Origin: Aromatoleum toluclasticum ATCC 700605
GTDB lineage: Bacteria; Pseudomonadota; Gammaproteobacteria; Burkholderiales; Rhodocyclaceae
Length of the DNA: 64,000 bases
Assembly (NCBI RefSeq): GCF_000378245.1
Contig: NZ_KB899493.1
Span: 62,001 to 126,000 of the forward strand
Reading direction: 5' to 3'
The notes beneath the pieces were generated by a model, which worked only from the letters and a program-made list of their open reading frames with translations, was not told the DNA's origin and made no database searches. Position numbers and translations under genes: made by a program. Numbering within the stretch: position 1 is the first letter of the stretch; every line of letters begins with the position of its first letter. Of this stretch, positions 44,646-54,253 are shown piece by piece.

Positions 44646-45082
44646 GGTACATGCTCGACACCAACCTCTGCATCTACCTCATCAACCACCGCCCGGCCCA
44701 CGTGCGTGCCCGCTTCGAGGCGCACGCGATCGGCGACATCGGCGTGTCGGCGATCACCGCCGCCGAACTCGCCTATGGCGTGGCGAAAAGCGGCTCGGCC
44801 CGCAATCGCAGCGCGCTGGAAACCTTCCTGCTGCCGCTCGAGATCGCGCCCTTCGACGACCACGCGATCTGGCACTACGCGGAACTGCGCACCGAACTCG
44901 AACGCCGCGGCGCCCCGATCGGCGCCCTCGACACCCAGATTGCCGCCCACGCGCTGACGCTCGGCTGCATCCTGGTCACCAACAACACTCGTGAATTCGC
45001 GCGGGTCGACGGCCTCCACCTGGAAAACTGGATGGAACCGAACCTGATGGAACCCGCCGCCACTTACTTGAACGCTCCATGA
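44642..45082 (+). CDS. vapC: Toxin VapC, PIN-domain ribonuclease
   Basis: 146 residues. PIN active-site acidic residues lie in [11 protein letters not shown] (Asp6), [10 protein letters not shown] (Glu42) and [11 protein letters not shown] (Asp near 98), with a final [13 protein letters not shown]. VapC toxins cut specific tRNAs or rRNA when not held by VapB. It starts at GTG 44642 within GTGA. Its TGA overlaps the parC ATG (45079-45082), so translation of parC may be coupled to that of vapC. Confidence 0.93.
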   Translation: MRYMLDTNLCIYLINHRPAHVRARFEAHAIGDIGVSAITAAELAYGVAKSGSARNRSALETFLLPLEIAPFDDHAIWHYAELRTELERRGAPIGALDTQIAAHALTLGCILVTNNTREFARVDGLHLENWMEPNLMEPAATYLNAP

Positions 45083-47433
45083 CCACAGAATCGGAATCCC
45101 TGGACCTCTTCAGCGCACCGCCCCCACCCTCCCCGCCCTCGGGCGACGGCAGCGACGCCCCGCCCCCCGACGACGGCACCCTCGCGCTCGACCGCTACGC
45201 CGAGCGCGCCTACCTCGCCTACGCGATGAGCGTCGTCAAGTCGCGCGCGCTGCCGCAGGTCGAGGACGGCATGAAGCCGGTGCAGCGCCGCATCCTCTAC
45301 GCGATGAACGAGATGCGCCTGTCGGCAAGCTCGAAGCACGTGAAGTCCGCGCGCGTCGTCGGCGACGTCATCGGCAAGTACCACCCGCACGGCGACTCCA
45401 GCGTCTATGACGCGATGGTGCGCGTCGCACAGGACTTCTCGCTGCGCTACCCGCTCGTCGACGGCCAGGGCAACTTCGGCTCGCGCGACGGCGACTCCGC
45501 GGCGGCGATGCGTTACACCGAGTGCCGCCTGACGCCGATCGCGGAACTGCTGCTCGCCGAGATCGACCGCGGCACCGTCGACTTCGTGCCGAACTACGAC
45601 GGCGCCTTCGAGGAGCCGCAGCTGCTGCCCGCACGCCTGCCCTTCGTGCTGCTCAATGGCGCGTCCGGCATCGCGGTCGGCATGGCAACCGAGATCCCGC
45701 CGCACAACCTGCGCGAAGTCGCCGACGCCGCCTGTCACCTGATCCGCCACCCGGATGCCGGCCTCGACGACGTCCTGCCGCTGCTGCCGGGCCCGGACTT
45801 CCCCGGCGGCGGCCAGCTCATCTCCTCGCCCGAAACGATCCGCGAGGCCTATGCGAGCGGGCGCGGCAGCCTGCGCATGCGCGCGCGCTGGCACATCGAA
45901 GAGCTCGCCCGCGGCCAGTGGCGCGTGATCGTCGACGAGCTCCCGCACGGCGTGTCGGCCGCCGGCGTGCTCGCCGAGATCGAGACGCTGACCAACCCGC
46001 AGCCGCGCGCCGGCAAGAAGGAAGTCAGCCAGGAACAGAAGAACCTCAAGCAGCTCGTGCTCGGCGTGCTGGAGACGGTGCGCGACGAATCCAGCGACAA
46101 GGCGCCGGTGCGCATCGTGCTGGAGCCGCGCTCGTCCCGACAGAGCCGTGACGAATTCATGGCGGTACTGCTCGCGCACACCAGCCTCGAAAGCTCGGCA
46201 TCGGTGAATATGACGATGATAGGCCGCGACGGCCGGCCGCAGCAGAAGAACCTCGTGCAGATCCTGCGCGAATGGATCGACTTCCGCTACGTCACGGTCG
46301 ACCGCCGCACGCGCCACCGCCTCGACGAAGTCGATCGCCGCATCCACATCCTCGAAGGCCGCATGATCGCCTTCCTGCACATCGAGGAAGTGATCCGCGT
46401 CATCCGCGAGTCCGACGAGCCCAAGCCCGCGCTGATCGCCGCCTTCGGCCTCTCCGACGTGCAGGCCGAGGACATCCTCGAGATCCGCCTGCGCCAGCTC
46501 GCGCGCCTCGAAGGCTTCAAGATCGAGAAGGAACTGGCCGAGCTCAAGGACGAGCGCGCCGGCCTGCAGCACATCCTCGACAGCCGCGCGGCGATGACCC
46601 GGCTGATCCTCAAGGAGATCGAGGAGGACACGAAGAAGTACGGCGACACGCGCCGCACCGTGATCGAGGCCGTCGCCGCGGTCGCGCCGGCCGAGATCAG
46701 CGTAGCGGACGAGCCGGTCACCGTGATCGTGTCGAAGAACGGCTGGGTGCGCTCGCGCCAGGGCCACGGCATCGACGCCGCCGCCATCAGCTACAAGGCG
46801 GGCGACTTCGCCTTCGCCGTGATCGAGACGCGCACGACCTGGCCGCTGGTCGTCATCGACACCAACGGCCGCGCCTACACCGTGCGCGTGTCGGACCTGC
46901 CCGGCGGACGCGGCGATGGCGCGCCCATCGCCACGCTCGTCGACTTCCAGGACGGCGGCAAGGTGGCGCAGGTGCTCACCGCCGAGCCCGAGTCGAGCTG
47001 GTTCTTCGCCAACTCCGGCGGCTACGGCTTCATCTGCACGCTCGCCGACGCGACGAGCCGCCAGCGCGCGGGCAAGGCCTTCATGACGCTCGAAAAGGGC
47101 GAGAAGGTGCTGGTGCCGGCGCGCGTCGCGGGCGAGCGCATCGCTGCGGTGTCGGAGAACGGTCGCATCCTGGTCTTCATGCGCAGCGAGATGAAGGTGC
47201 AGTCCGGCGGACGCGGCGTCATCGTGATGGCGCTCGACGACAAGGAGGCGCTCGTCGCGGTCGCCGTGCCGCCCGACCAGGCAACGCTGCGGGTCGAAGG
47301 CACCGGCCGCGGCGGCAGGGCCATCGCCGTCGAGCTCAAGCCGAGCCAGCTCGTGCCGCTGCTCCACCGCCGCGCACGCAAGGGCATGGCGCTCACGCCA
47401 AAAGTCGCGCCCGCGGCGCTCACGACTGCCTGA
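45079..47433 (+). CDS. parC: DNA topoisomerase IV subunit A
   Basis: 784 residues, breaking-rejoining subunit. The start of the catalytic domain is [19 protein letters not shown] and the active tyrosine lies in [29 protein letters not shown] is the quinolone-region helix, with Ser at the usual resistance position. The C-terminal domain contains the pinwheel repeats ([30 protein letters not shown]). The N-terminus has an acidic Pro/Asp-rich tail. It overlaps vapC by four nt. Partner parE is at 35458-37431. Confidence 0.97.
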   Translation: MTTESESLDLFSAPPPPSPPSGDGSDAPPPDDGTLALDRYAERAYLAYAMSVVKSRALPQVEDGMKPVQRRILYAMNEMRLSASSKHVKSARVVGDVIGKYHPHGDSSVYDAMVRVAQDFSLRYPLVDGQGNFGSRDGDSAAAMRYTECRLTPIAELLLAEIDRGTVDFVPNYDGAFEEPQLLPARLPFVLLNGASGIAVGMATEIPPHNLREVADAACHLIRHPDAGLDDVLPLLPGPDFPGGGQLISSPETIREAYASGRGSLRMRARWHIEELARGQWRVIVDELPHGVSAAGVLAEIETLTNPQPRAGKKEVSQEQKNLKQLVLGVLETVRDESSDKAPVRIVLEPRSSRQSRDEFMAVLLAHTSLESSASVNMTMIGRDGRPQQKNLVQILREWIDFRYVTVDRRTRHRLDEVDRRIHILEGRMIAFLHIEEVIRVIRESDEPKPALIAAFGLSDVQAEDILEIRLRQLARLEGFKIEKELAELKDERAGLQHILDSRAAMTRLILKEIEEDTKKYGDTRRTVIEAVAAVAPAEISVADEPVTVIVSKNGWVRSRQGHGIDAAAISYKAGDFAFAVIETRTTWPLVVIDTNGRAYTVRVSDLPGGRGDGAPIATLVDFQDGGKVAQVLTAEPESSWFFANSGGYGFICTLADATSRQRAGKAFMTLEKGEKVLVPARVAGERIAAVSENGRILVFMRSEMKVQSGGRGVIVMALDDKEALVAVAVPPDQATLRVEGTGRGGRAIAVELKPSQLVPLLHRRARKGMALTPKVAPAALTTA

Positions 47434-47502
47434 TTTGCCGGCCGCGCGATGGCGGCCGGAACCCCTCGCTCCCCGACACGGTCTTTCAACTAGTGACGCC
47501 CC

Positions 47503-47538
47503 GACGCCCGCCGGTCTCGCATGAGGCCGGCGGGCGTC
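47503..47538. repeat. Long hairpin between parC and the antiporter gene
   Basis: GACGCCCGCCGG (47503-47514) and CCGGCGGGCGTC (47527-47538), a perfect 12-pair stem around a 12-nt loop. No T-tract follows on either strand, so it is not a standard terminator. It lies 70 nt behind parC. Confidence 0.6.
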
Positions 47539-47575
47539 GTTGCGGCTGCCCCATGCCTGACAAACAAGACTCCGA

Positions 47576-49282
47576 ATGGACCACGACATTTCCCTCATCA
47601 CGACCATCGCCGCGGCCTTCGGCTTCGCGCTGATCTTCGGCTTCGTCGCCGAGCGCCTGAAGGTGCCCGCGCTCGTCGGCTATCTCGTCGCCGGCATCGC
47701 GATCGGACCCGCGACCCCCGGCTTCGTCGCCGACATCCACACCGCCTCCCAGTTGTCCGAGATCGGCGTGATGCTGCTGATGTTCGGCGTCGGCCTGCAC
47801 TTCTCGCTCGACGACCTCCTCGCGGTACGCCGCATCGCGCTGCCCGGGGCGGTCGTGCAGATGGGCTTCGCGACCGTGCTGGGCGCGGGGGTGGCGTGGT
47901 GGTGGGGCTGGAGCCTTGGTGCCGCGCTGGTGTTCGGCGTGTCGCTGTCGTGCGCCAGCACCGTGGTGCTGCTCAAGGCGCTCGAGGCGCGCGGCGTGCT
48001 CGACACGATGAACGGGCGCATCGCGGTCGGCTGGCTGGTCGTCGAAGACCTCGCCACCGTCGTCATCCTCGTACTGCTGCCGCCGCTCGCCGGTACGCTC
48101 GGCGCGACCTCCGCCCCCGTTGGCGATGCCGGCGACCCGCTGTGGCGCACCATCGGCAAGACCCTGCTGGAAGTCACCGCCTTCATCGCGCTGATGCTCA
48201 TCGCCGGCCGGCGCGTCCTGCCCTGGCTGCTGTGGCAGGTCGCGCGCACCGGCTCGCGCGAACTCTTCACGCTGTCGGTGATCGCTACGGCCATCGGCAT
48301 CGCCTACGGCGCCGCGCAGCTCTTCAGCGTGTCCTTCGCGCTGGGCGCCTTCTTCGCCGGCATGATGATGCGCGAGTCGGAGTTCAGCCACCGCGCCGCC
48401 GAGGAGTCGCTGCCGCTGCGCGACGCCTTCTCGGTGCTGTTCTTCGTCGCCGTCGGCATGCTTTTCGATCCGGCCGTGATCGCGGAATATCCGCTGCAGG
48501 TGCTCGCCGTCGTGCTCATCATCGTGCTCGGCAAGTCGATCGCCGCGATGGCGCTGGTGCTCGCATTCCGCTACCCGCTCAACACCGCGCTGACGGTCGC
48601 CGCGAGCCTCGCGCAGATCGGCGAATTCTCCTTCATCCTCGCCGGCCTGGGCCTGTCGCTGGGCCTGCTGCCGCAGACCGGCATGAGCCTCGTGCTCGCC
48701 GGCGCGCTGATCTCGATCGCCCTCAACCCGCTGGTCTTCGCGACGATTGCGCCGATACGGGAATGGACGCTCAAGCACTCCGAATTCGCGCGGCGCCTCG
48801 AACGCCGCGAGGATCCCTATGCCGAACTGCCGACGAACACCGAGCGCAAGTACCTCGAGGGCCAGGTCGTGCTCGTCGGCTACGGGCGGGTCGGCCGGCG
48901 CATCGCGCAGGCCCTTTCCGCACGCGGCATCCCCTTCGTCGTCGCCGAACAGAACCGCGAACAGGTCGAACAGCTGCGCAGCGAGGGCGTGGCGGCGGTC
49001 GCGGGCGATGCGTCAGAGCCGGCAGTGCTGATCCAGGCCCACATCGCCAATGCGGCGATGCTGGTGATCGCCACGCCCGACCCAGTCAACGTCCGCCCCA
49101 TGGTGGCTACCGCGCGCGCACTCAACCCGGCCATCGAGATCGTGCTGCGCACCCATAGCGAGGACGACTCGCGGCTGCTGCGCACGGAAGGAATCGGCAC
49201 GGTTTTCCACAGCGAGGAGGAACTTGCGAAGGGCATGACGGGGCACGTGCTTGCGCGCTTCGCGCCGCACGCCGGCACTTGA
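47576..49282 (+). CDS. Kef/YbaL-type monovalent cation:proton antiporter with RCK domain
   Basis: 568 residues. The first ~390 form a CPA2 exchanger (GFALIFGFVAERLKVPALVGY, LMFGVGLHFSLDDL and GWLVVEDLATVVIL, with the acidic pair of the ion site). The C-terminal part is a TrkA-N/RCK nucleotide domain: VVLVGYGRVGRRIAQAL, then AVAGDASEPAVLIQA and LVIATPDPVNVRPMV. This matches YbaL more than KefB/C, because the quench-loop region for glutathione is not obvious. Probably exports K+ in exchange for H+ (family knowledge). Confidence 0.9.
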   Translation: MDHDISLITTIAAAFGFALIFGFVAERLKVPALVGYLVAGIAIGPATPGFVADIHTASQLSEIGVMLLMFGVGLHFSLDDLLAVRRIALPGAVVQMGFATVLGAGVAWWWGWSLGAALVFGVSLSCASTVVLLKALEARGVLDTMNGRIAVGWLVVEDLATVVILVLLPPLAGTLGATSAPVGDAGDPLWRTIGKTLLEVTAFIALMLIAGRRVLPWLLWQVARTGSRELFTLSVIATAIGIAYGAAQLFSVSFALGAFFAGMMMRESEFSHRAAEESLPLRDAFSVLFFVAVGMLFDPAVIAEYPLQVLAVVLIIVLGKSIAAMALVLAFRYPLNTALTVAASLAQIGEFSFILAGLGLSLGLLPQTGMSLVLAGALISIALNPLVFATIAPIREWTLKHSEFARRLERREDPYAELPTNTERKYLEGQVVLVGYGRVGRRIAQALSARGIPFVVAEQNREQVEQLRSEGVAAVAGDASEPAVLIQAHIANAAMLVIATPDPVNVRPMVATARALNPAIEIVLRTHSEDDSRLLRTEGIGTVFHSEEELAKGMTGHVLARFAPHAGT

Positions 49283-49297
49283 ACCGCCCGCGCGGCC

Positions 49298-50164
49298 TCA
49301 GCGCCCTGCCGGCGCTTCCTGCGTCCCGGCGGCCTCGCCCGGAAGGATAGAGCGGATCGGGTCGTCCTCGCGGATCTGCCCCGGCGCGCGCGGCGGCCGC
49401 TCTCCGACCATCGACTCGATCAGGATCGTCACGCGCCGGTTGCGCGCACGGCCTTCCTCGTTGGTGTTGTCGGTGAGCGGCCGCTGGTCCGCGTAGCCGG
49501 CCGCGGTGAGGCGGTCGCCGCGCACGCCCGACTCGATGAAGAGGCGCACGACCGTGGATGCACGCACAGCGGACAGCTCCCAGTTCGACGGGAAACGCCC
49601 GTTGCGGATCGGCACGTTGTCGGTGTGCCCCTCGACCGTGATCGGGAACTCGGCACGCGCCAGCACCTCGGCAACGGCCCGCAGCGCCGCCACCGCGGGC
49701 GCCGCAAGCACCGCATCGCCCGGCGCGAACAGCACCCTGGCGTTGATCTCCACCGAGATCCCGCGCGCCCCTTCGGACACACGGACCTGCCCTCCCTGGG
49801 TCAGCGGCTCAAGCACGCGACGGATGTCCTCGGCCATCGTCGTCATGCGCTTGTACTCGGCGCGGCGCCGCTTCTCGACCTCTTCGTCGGGGCTCGGCGA
49901 CAGCGGCGCAGGCTTGGGCGGCGCAACGGCCGGCGGCGGCGCGATCACCGGGTCGCCCGGCACATTCACGGTGATGTTGCGGAAGGCGTTGATCAGCGAA
50001 TCGGACAGGACGCGGTATTTGCCCTCATTCACCGACGAAAGCGAATACATCACGACGAAGAACGCGAACAGCAGCGTGATGAAGTCTGCGTAGGACACAA
50101 GCCAGCGATCCTGATTCTCGCGGTTCGCGTCGTCGTGCTGGCGGTGTCGGCGGTGGCGTCGCAT
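49298..50164 (-). CDS. motD: Flagellar motor stator protein MotD (MotB-type)
   Basis: 288 residues. One membrane helix (WLVSYADFITLLFAFFVVMYSL) carries the proton-conducting Asp in SYADF. A periplasmic linker with Pro residues follows, then an OmpA-like peptidoglycan-binding domain (ITVEGHTDNVPIRNGRFPSNWELSAVRA). It anchors stators to peptidoglycan. Partner MotC is encoded 11 nt upstream. The motCD pair behind fliA is the Pseudomonas-style second stator set. Confidence 0.9.
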   Translation of the reverse strand: MRRHRRHRQHDDANRENQDRWLVSYADFITLLFAFFVVMYSLSSVNEGKYRVLSDSLINAFRNITVNVPGDPVIAPPPAVAPPKPAPLSPSPDEEVEKRRRAEYKRMTTMAEDIRRVLEPLTQGGQVRVSEGARGISVEINARVLFAPGDAVLAAPAVAALRAVAEVLARAEFPITVEGHTDNVPIRNGRFPSNWELSAVRASTVVRLFIESGVRGDRLTAAGYADQRPLTDNTNEEGRARNRRVTILIESMVGERPPRAPGQIREDDPIRSILPGEAAGTQEAPAGR

Positions 50165-50174
50165 CGCGGCACGC

Positions 50175-50915
50175 TCAGGCCATGTAGCCCTGCATGCGGC
50201 TCTCGATGATGCGCGGGTTGTCGCCGTTGGCGATGCCCACCAGGCCGTCGACGAGCATCTCGCGCTGCGACACCCCGTCGGCCACGTAGGCCATCAGCTT
50301 CTTCGACATCGGCAGGAAGACCAGGTTGGCGAAACCCACGCCATACACGGTCGCGACGAAAGCCACCGCGATGCCCGCCCCCAGCTTCGACGGATCGGTG
50401 AGGTTTTCCATCACATGGATCAGGCCCAGCACCGCACCGAGGATGCCCAGCGTCGGCGCGTAGCCGCCCGCGGCCTCCCAGATGCGCGCCCCCTGGCGCA
50501 TCTGCGCCGCCCAGGCGTCGATCTCGACCTCCAGCACCTCGCGCAGCCGCTGCGGCTCGACGCCGTCGACGAGGAGCTGCAGCCCCTTGCGCGTGAACGG
50601 GTCGTTGATGCGCGGGATCTGCGCCTCCAGCGCCAGCAGCCCTTCCTTGCGCGCAACCTGGCTCCAGCCCGTCGCCTGACGGATCAACGCCGCATGGCTA
50701 GCCGGCGGCGGCACGAAGACCCAGCGGGTCATGCGGATGCCTTCGCGGAAGACCTTCAGCGGGCTCTGCAGCATGACCGCACCCAGCGTGCCGCCGACCA
50801 CGATAAGGAAGGCGGTGGGCTGCATGAGGGACGCGATGTGGCCGCCCTCGATCACCTGCCCCATGATCAGGGCGGAGATGCCTAGCGTGAGTCCGACGAC
50901 GCTGATCTTGTCCAT
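50175..50915 (-). CDS. motC: Flagellar motor stator protein MotC (MotA-type)
   Basis: 246 residues, four predicted helices. MDKISVVGLTLGISALIMGQ and PTAFLIVVGGTLGAVMLQS begin the MotA/ExbB fold. The cytoplasmic loop lies at ~60-140, then YAPTLGILGAVLGLIHVMENL and GVGFANLVFLPMSKKL with the conserved Pro that lines the channel. Forms the stator with MotD. It lies 25 nt after fliA, so probably the tail of the flagellar operon. Confidence 0.93.
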   Translation of the reverse strand: MDKISVVGLTLGISALIMGQVIEGGHIASLMQPTAFLIVVGGTLGAVMLQSPLKVFREGIRMTRWVFVPPPASHAALIRQATGWSQVARKEGLLALEAQIPRINDPFTRKGLQLLVDGVEPQRLREVLEVEIDAWAAQMRQGARIWEAAGGYAPTLGILGAVLGLIHVMENLTDPSKLGAGIAVAFVATVYGVGFANLVFLPMSKKLMAYVADGVSQREMLVDGLVGIANGDNPRIIESRMQGYMA

Positions 50916-50940
50916 GTCCGCAGTCCCTCGACCGGCCCGC

Positions 50941-51720
50941 TCAACCGCCGGACGGCGGATTCTTGGGCGGGCGACCGCGGCGCGCCCCGGTCGTGGCGCC
51001 GCCCGGCCGCGCGGTGCCGAGGATTCGCGAGCGCAGACGCGCCACGGCCTGGCTGTGGAGCTGGCACACGCGCGACTCGGACACGCCCAGCACCTCGCCG
51101 ATCTCGCGCAGGTTGAGCTCCTCGTCGTAGTAGAGCGCCATCATCAGCTTCTCCCGCTCGGGCAAGTCCTCGATCGCCCGCACGAGCGTCTTACGCATAT
51201 CGGCCTGTTCGAGGATGTCGGCCGGATTCGACTCATGTTCGCCGAGATGGCGCTCGAAGTAGTCCTCGCCCTCACCGTCGGTGAAGTCCTCGAAATGCAC
51301 GAGCTGGTAACCGCGCGCGTCCTGCAGCATGCGCTGGTACTCGGCGAGCGGCATCCCCAGCAGCTCGGCGAGCTCCGCCTCGCTCGGCTGGCGCCCGTTG
51401 CGTTGCTCGAGTTCGTGCACCGCCGACTCGATGCGCCGCATGTCCCGCCGCATGCTGCGCGGCAGCCAGTCGTTCTCGCGCAGGCCGTCGAGCATCGCGC
51501 CGCGGATGCGCTGCACCGCGTAGGTCTCGAACTGCGCTCCGAGCCCGTCCTCGTAACGGCTGATAGCATCCAGCAGGCCCATCATGCCGTTCTGGATCAG
51601 GTCGTCCATCTGCACGCTGGCCGGCAGCTTCGCCATCAGATGGTAGGCGATGCGCTTGACCAGCGGAGCGTAGGCCTCCACCAGATGGTTCTTGTCGAGA
51701 TTACCTGCTGCGTCGTACAT
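50941..51720 (-). CDS. fliA: Flagellar sigma factor sigma-28
   Basis: 259 residues, standard FliA. Region 2 is AYAPLVKRIAYHLMAKLPASV, QMDDLIQNGMMGLLDAI and RRIRGAMLDGLRENDW-like RIRGAMLDGLRENDWLP. Region 4 is LPEREKLMMALYYDEELNLRE and LGVSESRVCQLHSQAVARLR. It directs transcription of late flagellar genes (flagellin, chemotaxis, motors). The start at 51720 (MYDAAGNLDKNHLVEAY) follows GAAGTGG; the open frame runs much further upstream without homology. A basic tail (TTGARRGRPPKNPPSGG) is unusual. Confidence 0.96.
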   Translation of the reverse strand: MYDAAGNLDKNHLVEAYAPLVKRIAYHLMAKLPASVQMDDLIQNGMMGLLDAISRYEDGLGAQFETYAVQRIRGAMLDGLRENDWLPRSMRRDMRRIESAVHELEQRNGRQPSEAELAELLGMPLAEYQRMLQDARGYQLVHFEDFTDGEGEDYFERHLGEHESNPADILEQADMRKTLVRAIEDLPEREKLMMALYYDEELNLREIGEVLGVSESRVCQLHSQAVARLRSRILGTARPGGATTGARRGRPPKNPPSGG

Positions 51721-51830
51721 CCACTTCGCCTGTATTTTCTTACGGCCCGGACGGGTTTCCGCGCTTGGGGGCAACGCAGCGGATTTCCATTGTCCCGCAG
51801 CCGACCCGCTTTTGCCAAACGGGTACGCAC

Positions 51831-52646
51831 TCAATCCCATGCCTGTCTCCCGCGGACTGCCGCCGCGCCGGCCTGTGCGTTGCCGAAGGCCGCGAGACGC
51901 CGCAGGAAGGCGGCCTCCGCATCGCGCGGCGACGCTTCCGCCGCACTGTGCCCCAGCCCCGCCACCAACTCGTCGCGCTCCAGTTCGCCCAGCCATGCGA
52001 GCGGCACGCCGACGTGGCGGCGCACGAGCTCGCTCAGGCTGTGGAAGAAAGCCATTGCATCCTCGCGGCCGCGCGCACCGCACACCGCCACATGCAGCGA
52101 ACCCGCCCCGGCCGTGGCAAGGCGCTTGATGACCTGGTAGGCGTCCGTCGCACCGCTGCGACTCGCCTCGGCGACGACCAGACGGCGCGGCGCGGCCAGC
52201 GCGAAGGGCGACGGATCGGTCGCGCTCTCGCACGCCGAATGGATCAGGACAACGTTCGCGGGGCGCTGCAGCGTGCGCAAGGCGTCGAGCACACAGTCGC
52301 GCCGCTCGCCGTCGAGCAGCGGCAATGCGAGCGCGCACGCCGCCACCGGCACGCGCCCGAGCAGGCCCGGCACCGGCTGGACGAGCGCCCGCACCGAACT
52401 GCGGCCGCCGAGCACGCTCAGCAAGTCGCCGCCCGCGGGCAGGCCGAGCACCCCGGCCAGCGAATCCTCGCCCTGCACCTCGTCGAGCAGCAACACACGC
52501 CGGCTGTGCCCGGCGATGCGGTGCGCCGCCTGCAGCGCAATGTCCGCACGGCGGCGTCCGGTCGCGTACAGCGCGACGACCGTCGGGGGTGCGCGCCGGA
52601 ACAGGCGCCGCAGCCCGGCCGCCTGGTCTTCACGCGGGTCTATCAT
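51831..52646 (-). CDS. FleN/FlhG-like protein without the MinD P-loop
   Basis: 271 residues in the flhF-fleN-fliA position. The normal KGGxGKT ATP-binding loop is missing: the equivalent strand reads VVALYATGRRRADIALQAAHRI. The remaining fold is recognisable (RVLLLDEVQGEDSLAGVLGL, VVLIHSACESATDPSPFALAA, SLHVAVCGARGREDAMAFF). It is one base after flhF and 110 nt before fliA. FleN/FlhG normally limits flagellar number by acting on FlhF and FleQ; this version may work without ATP or have a changed role. Confidence 0.72.
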   Translation of the reverse strand: MIDPREDQAAGLRRLFRRAPPTVVALYATGRRRADIALQAAHRIAGHSRRVLLLDEVQGEDSLAGVLGLPAGGDLLSVLGGRSSVRALVQPVPGLLGRVPVAACALALPLLDGERRDCVLDALRTLQRPANVVLIHSACESATDPSPFALAAPRRLVVAEASRSGATDAYQVIKRLATAGAGSLHVAVCGARGREDAMAFFHSLSELVRRHVGVPLAWLGELERDELVAGLGHSAAEASPRDAEAAFLRRLAAFGNAQAGAAAVRGRQAWD

Positions 52647-52647
52647 G

Positions 52648-54120
52648 TCAGACTCCGCCCGCCGCCAGCATCAGGGCTGCTTCGTCGCCCTGCAGCCTCC
52701 ACGGCGACTCGGCCGACTGCTCGCGCAGCGCGCGGTGCAGCAGGTAGGCGCGATTCGGCAGGTGCAGGTCCTCCGGCACACGCTGCCCGTTGGCGACATA
52801 GAACACGTCGAGCTCGTTGCGCACGGCCACATCCAGCGCGGGGGCGAGCGATGCCGCCTCGTCGACCTTGGTCAGCACGCAGCCCGCCAGGTCCGGCCCG
52901 CTGTAGGCGCGCACGACATCGGCGAGGGTGTCGCCGCGGCAGGTCGAATTGAGCAGCAGCAGGCGGCGCACATCGCCGGCACCGGTCAGCATCGCCGCCT
53001 GGTCGGCGACCATCTTGTCGCGCTGGCTCATACCCATCGTGTCGATCAGCACCATGTGTTTGTTGCGCAGCTCAGCGAGGGTCTGGCGCAGGTCGGCCCC
53101 GTCGCGCACCGAGAACACCGGCACGCCGAGGATGCGCCCGTAGATGCGCAGCTGTTCCTGCGCGCCGATGCGGTAGCCGTCGGTCGTGATCAGCGCCAGC
53201 CGCTCGGCGCCATGACGCACGACGCAACGCGCCGCGAGCTTCGCCGTCGTCGTCGTCTTGCCCACGCCCGTCGGCCCCACCAACGCATACACGCCGCCGC
53301 GGTCGACGATGTCCGCATCCGACGCAACCGCACGCAGGTCGCGCGCGAGGGCGTTCTTCACCGCAGCGCGGGCGTCCTCGGGCGACGCCTCCTCCTCCAC
53401 GGCTTCGGCCAGCCGGCGCGCGAGCACGCCGGAGAAACCGGCTTCGAGCAGTTCGCCGACGATGTCCGCGCGCGCGGGCGCCTTGCGCCGCGTCTCGCCC
53501 CACGCGAAACCCGCGAGCTGGCGCTCGATCATGCTGCGGATACCGGCCATTTCCTTCATCAGCTGAACGTTCGCATCCTGCAGCGAGCGGATGCGCTCGT
53601 CCTCGACCTCGCGCGCGGGCTCGGCGGCGCGGACCGGCGGCGCGGCCGGAGCAGGCTGCTTCGGCGCGGGAGGCATTTCCGTGGCAAGGGGCCTGGCCGC
53701 GGCCTCGGGAGCGCTCCAGTCGTCGATCGCGTACTGCTCGCTCAGTGCCGCGGCGCGCGTGCGCATCACGTAGTCGGGCGTTTCCATGCGCGGCGGGTTG
53801 AACGGGCGGATGATCCTGGCCGGTTTGCGCGGAGCGGCCTGCGGCGCCGGCGAGCGTCCCGACAGGCTCACCTGGAAATCGTCATCCTCGACCGACGGCG
53901 CCGGCGCACGCGGGGCCGGCTGGGGGATCCGCTGGGGGGCAGGCGCGGCTGCGCGCTGCGCACCGGGCAGCGCTCCCACGTCCTCCGCCGGCAAGGCGAG
54001 GATCTCGACGCCGCCCTCGACCGCGCGATTCGACAGCACGATGGCATCGGCGCCGAGTTCGGCCTTCAGGGCGCGCAGGGCTTCACGGGCGGAGGGGGCA
54101 AAGTAGCGCTTGACGTTCAT
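52648..54120 (-). CDS. flhF: Flagellar biosynthesis GTPase FlhF
   Basis: 490 residues, SRP-type GTPase that sets flagellar position. P-loop LVGPTGVGKTTTTAKLAARC, then ITTDGYRIGAQEQLRIYGRI, the G3 motif LIDTMGMSQRD, and G4 TKVDEA. The N-terminal ~200 residues are Pro/Ala-rich with the usual basic start (MNVKRYFAPSAREALRALK). fleN and fliA follow directly. Confidence 0.95.
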   Translation of the reverse strand: MNVKRYFAPSAREALRALKAELGADAIVLSNRAVEGGVEILALPAEDVGALPGAQRAAAPAPQRIPQPAPRAPAPSVEDDDFQVSLSGRSPAPQAAPRKPARIIRPFNPPRMETPDYVMRTRAAALSEQYAIDDWSAPEAAARPLATEMPPAPKQPAPAAPPVRAAEPAREVEDERIRSLQDANVQLMKEMAGIRSMIERQLAGFAWGETRRKAPARADIVGELLEAGFSGVLARRLAEAVEEEASPEDARAAVKNALARDLRAVASDADIVDRGGVYALVGPTGVGKTTTTAKLAARCVVRHGAERLALITTDGYRIGAQEQLRIYGRILGVPVFSVRDGADLRQTLAELRNKHMVLIDTMGMSQRDKMVADQAAMLTGAGDVRRLLLLNSTCRGDTLADVVRAYSGPDLAGCVLTKVDEAASLAPALDVAVRNELDVFYVANGQRVPEDLHLPNRAYLLHRALREQSAESPWRLQGDEAALMLAAGGV

Positions 54121-54253
54121 GGTGGATCTCCCGGCTACCGCGCTCTGTGCGCAGCATGGAACCGATTATGGTGGCGGGGAGACGGATCGATAGCGCGGAA
54201 TAGACCCTTTTTCCCCCCGCAAATCCCGCCCGCGACGGCTTCATCACAAGCGC

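Noticed and set aside
45064-47607. 847-codon open frame on the minus strand opposite parC
   Set aside because: Antisense shadow of parC with no start site or recognisable domain.
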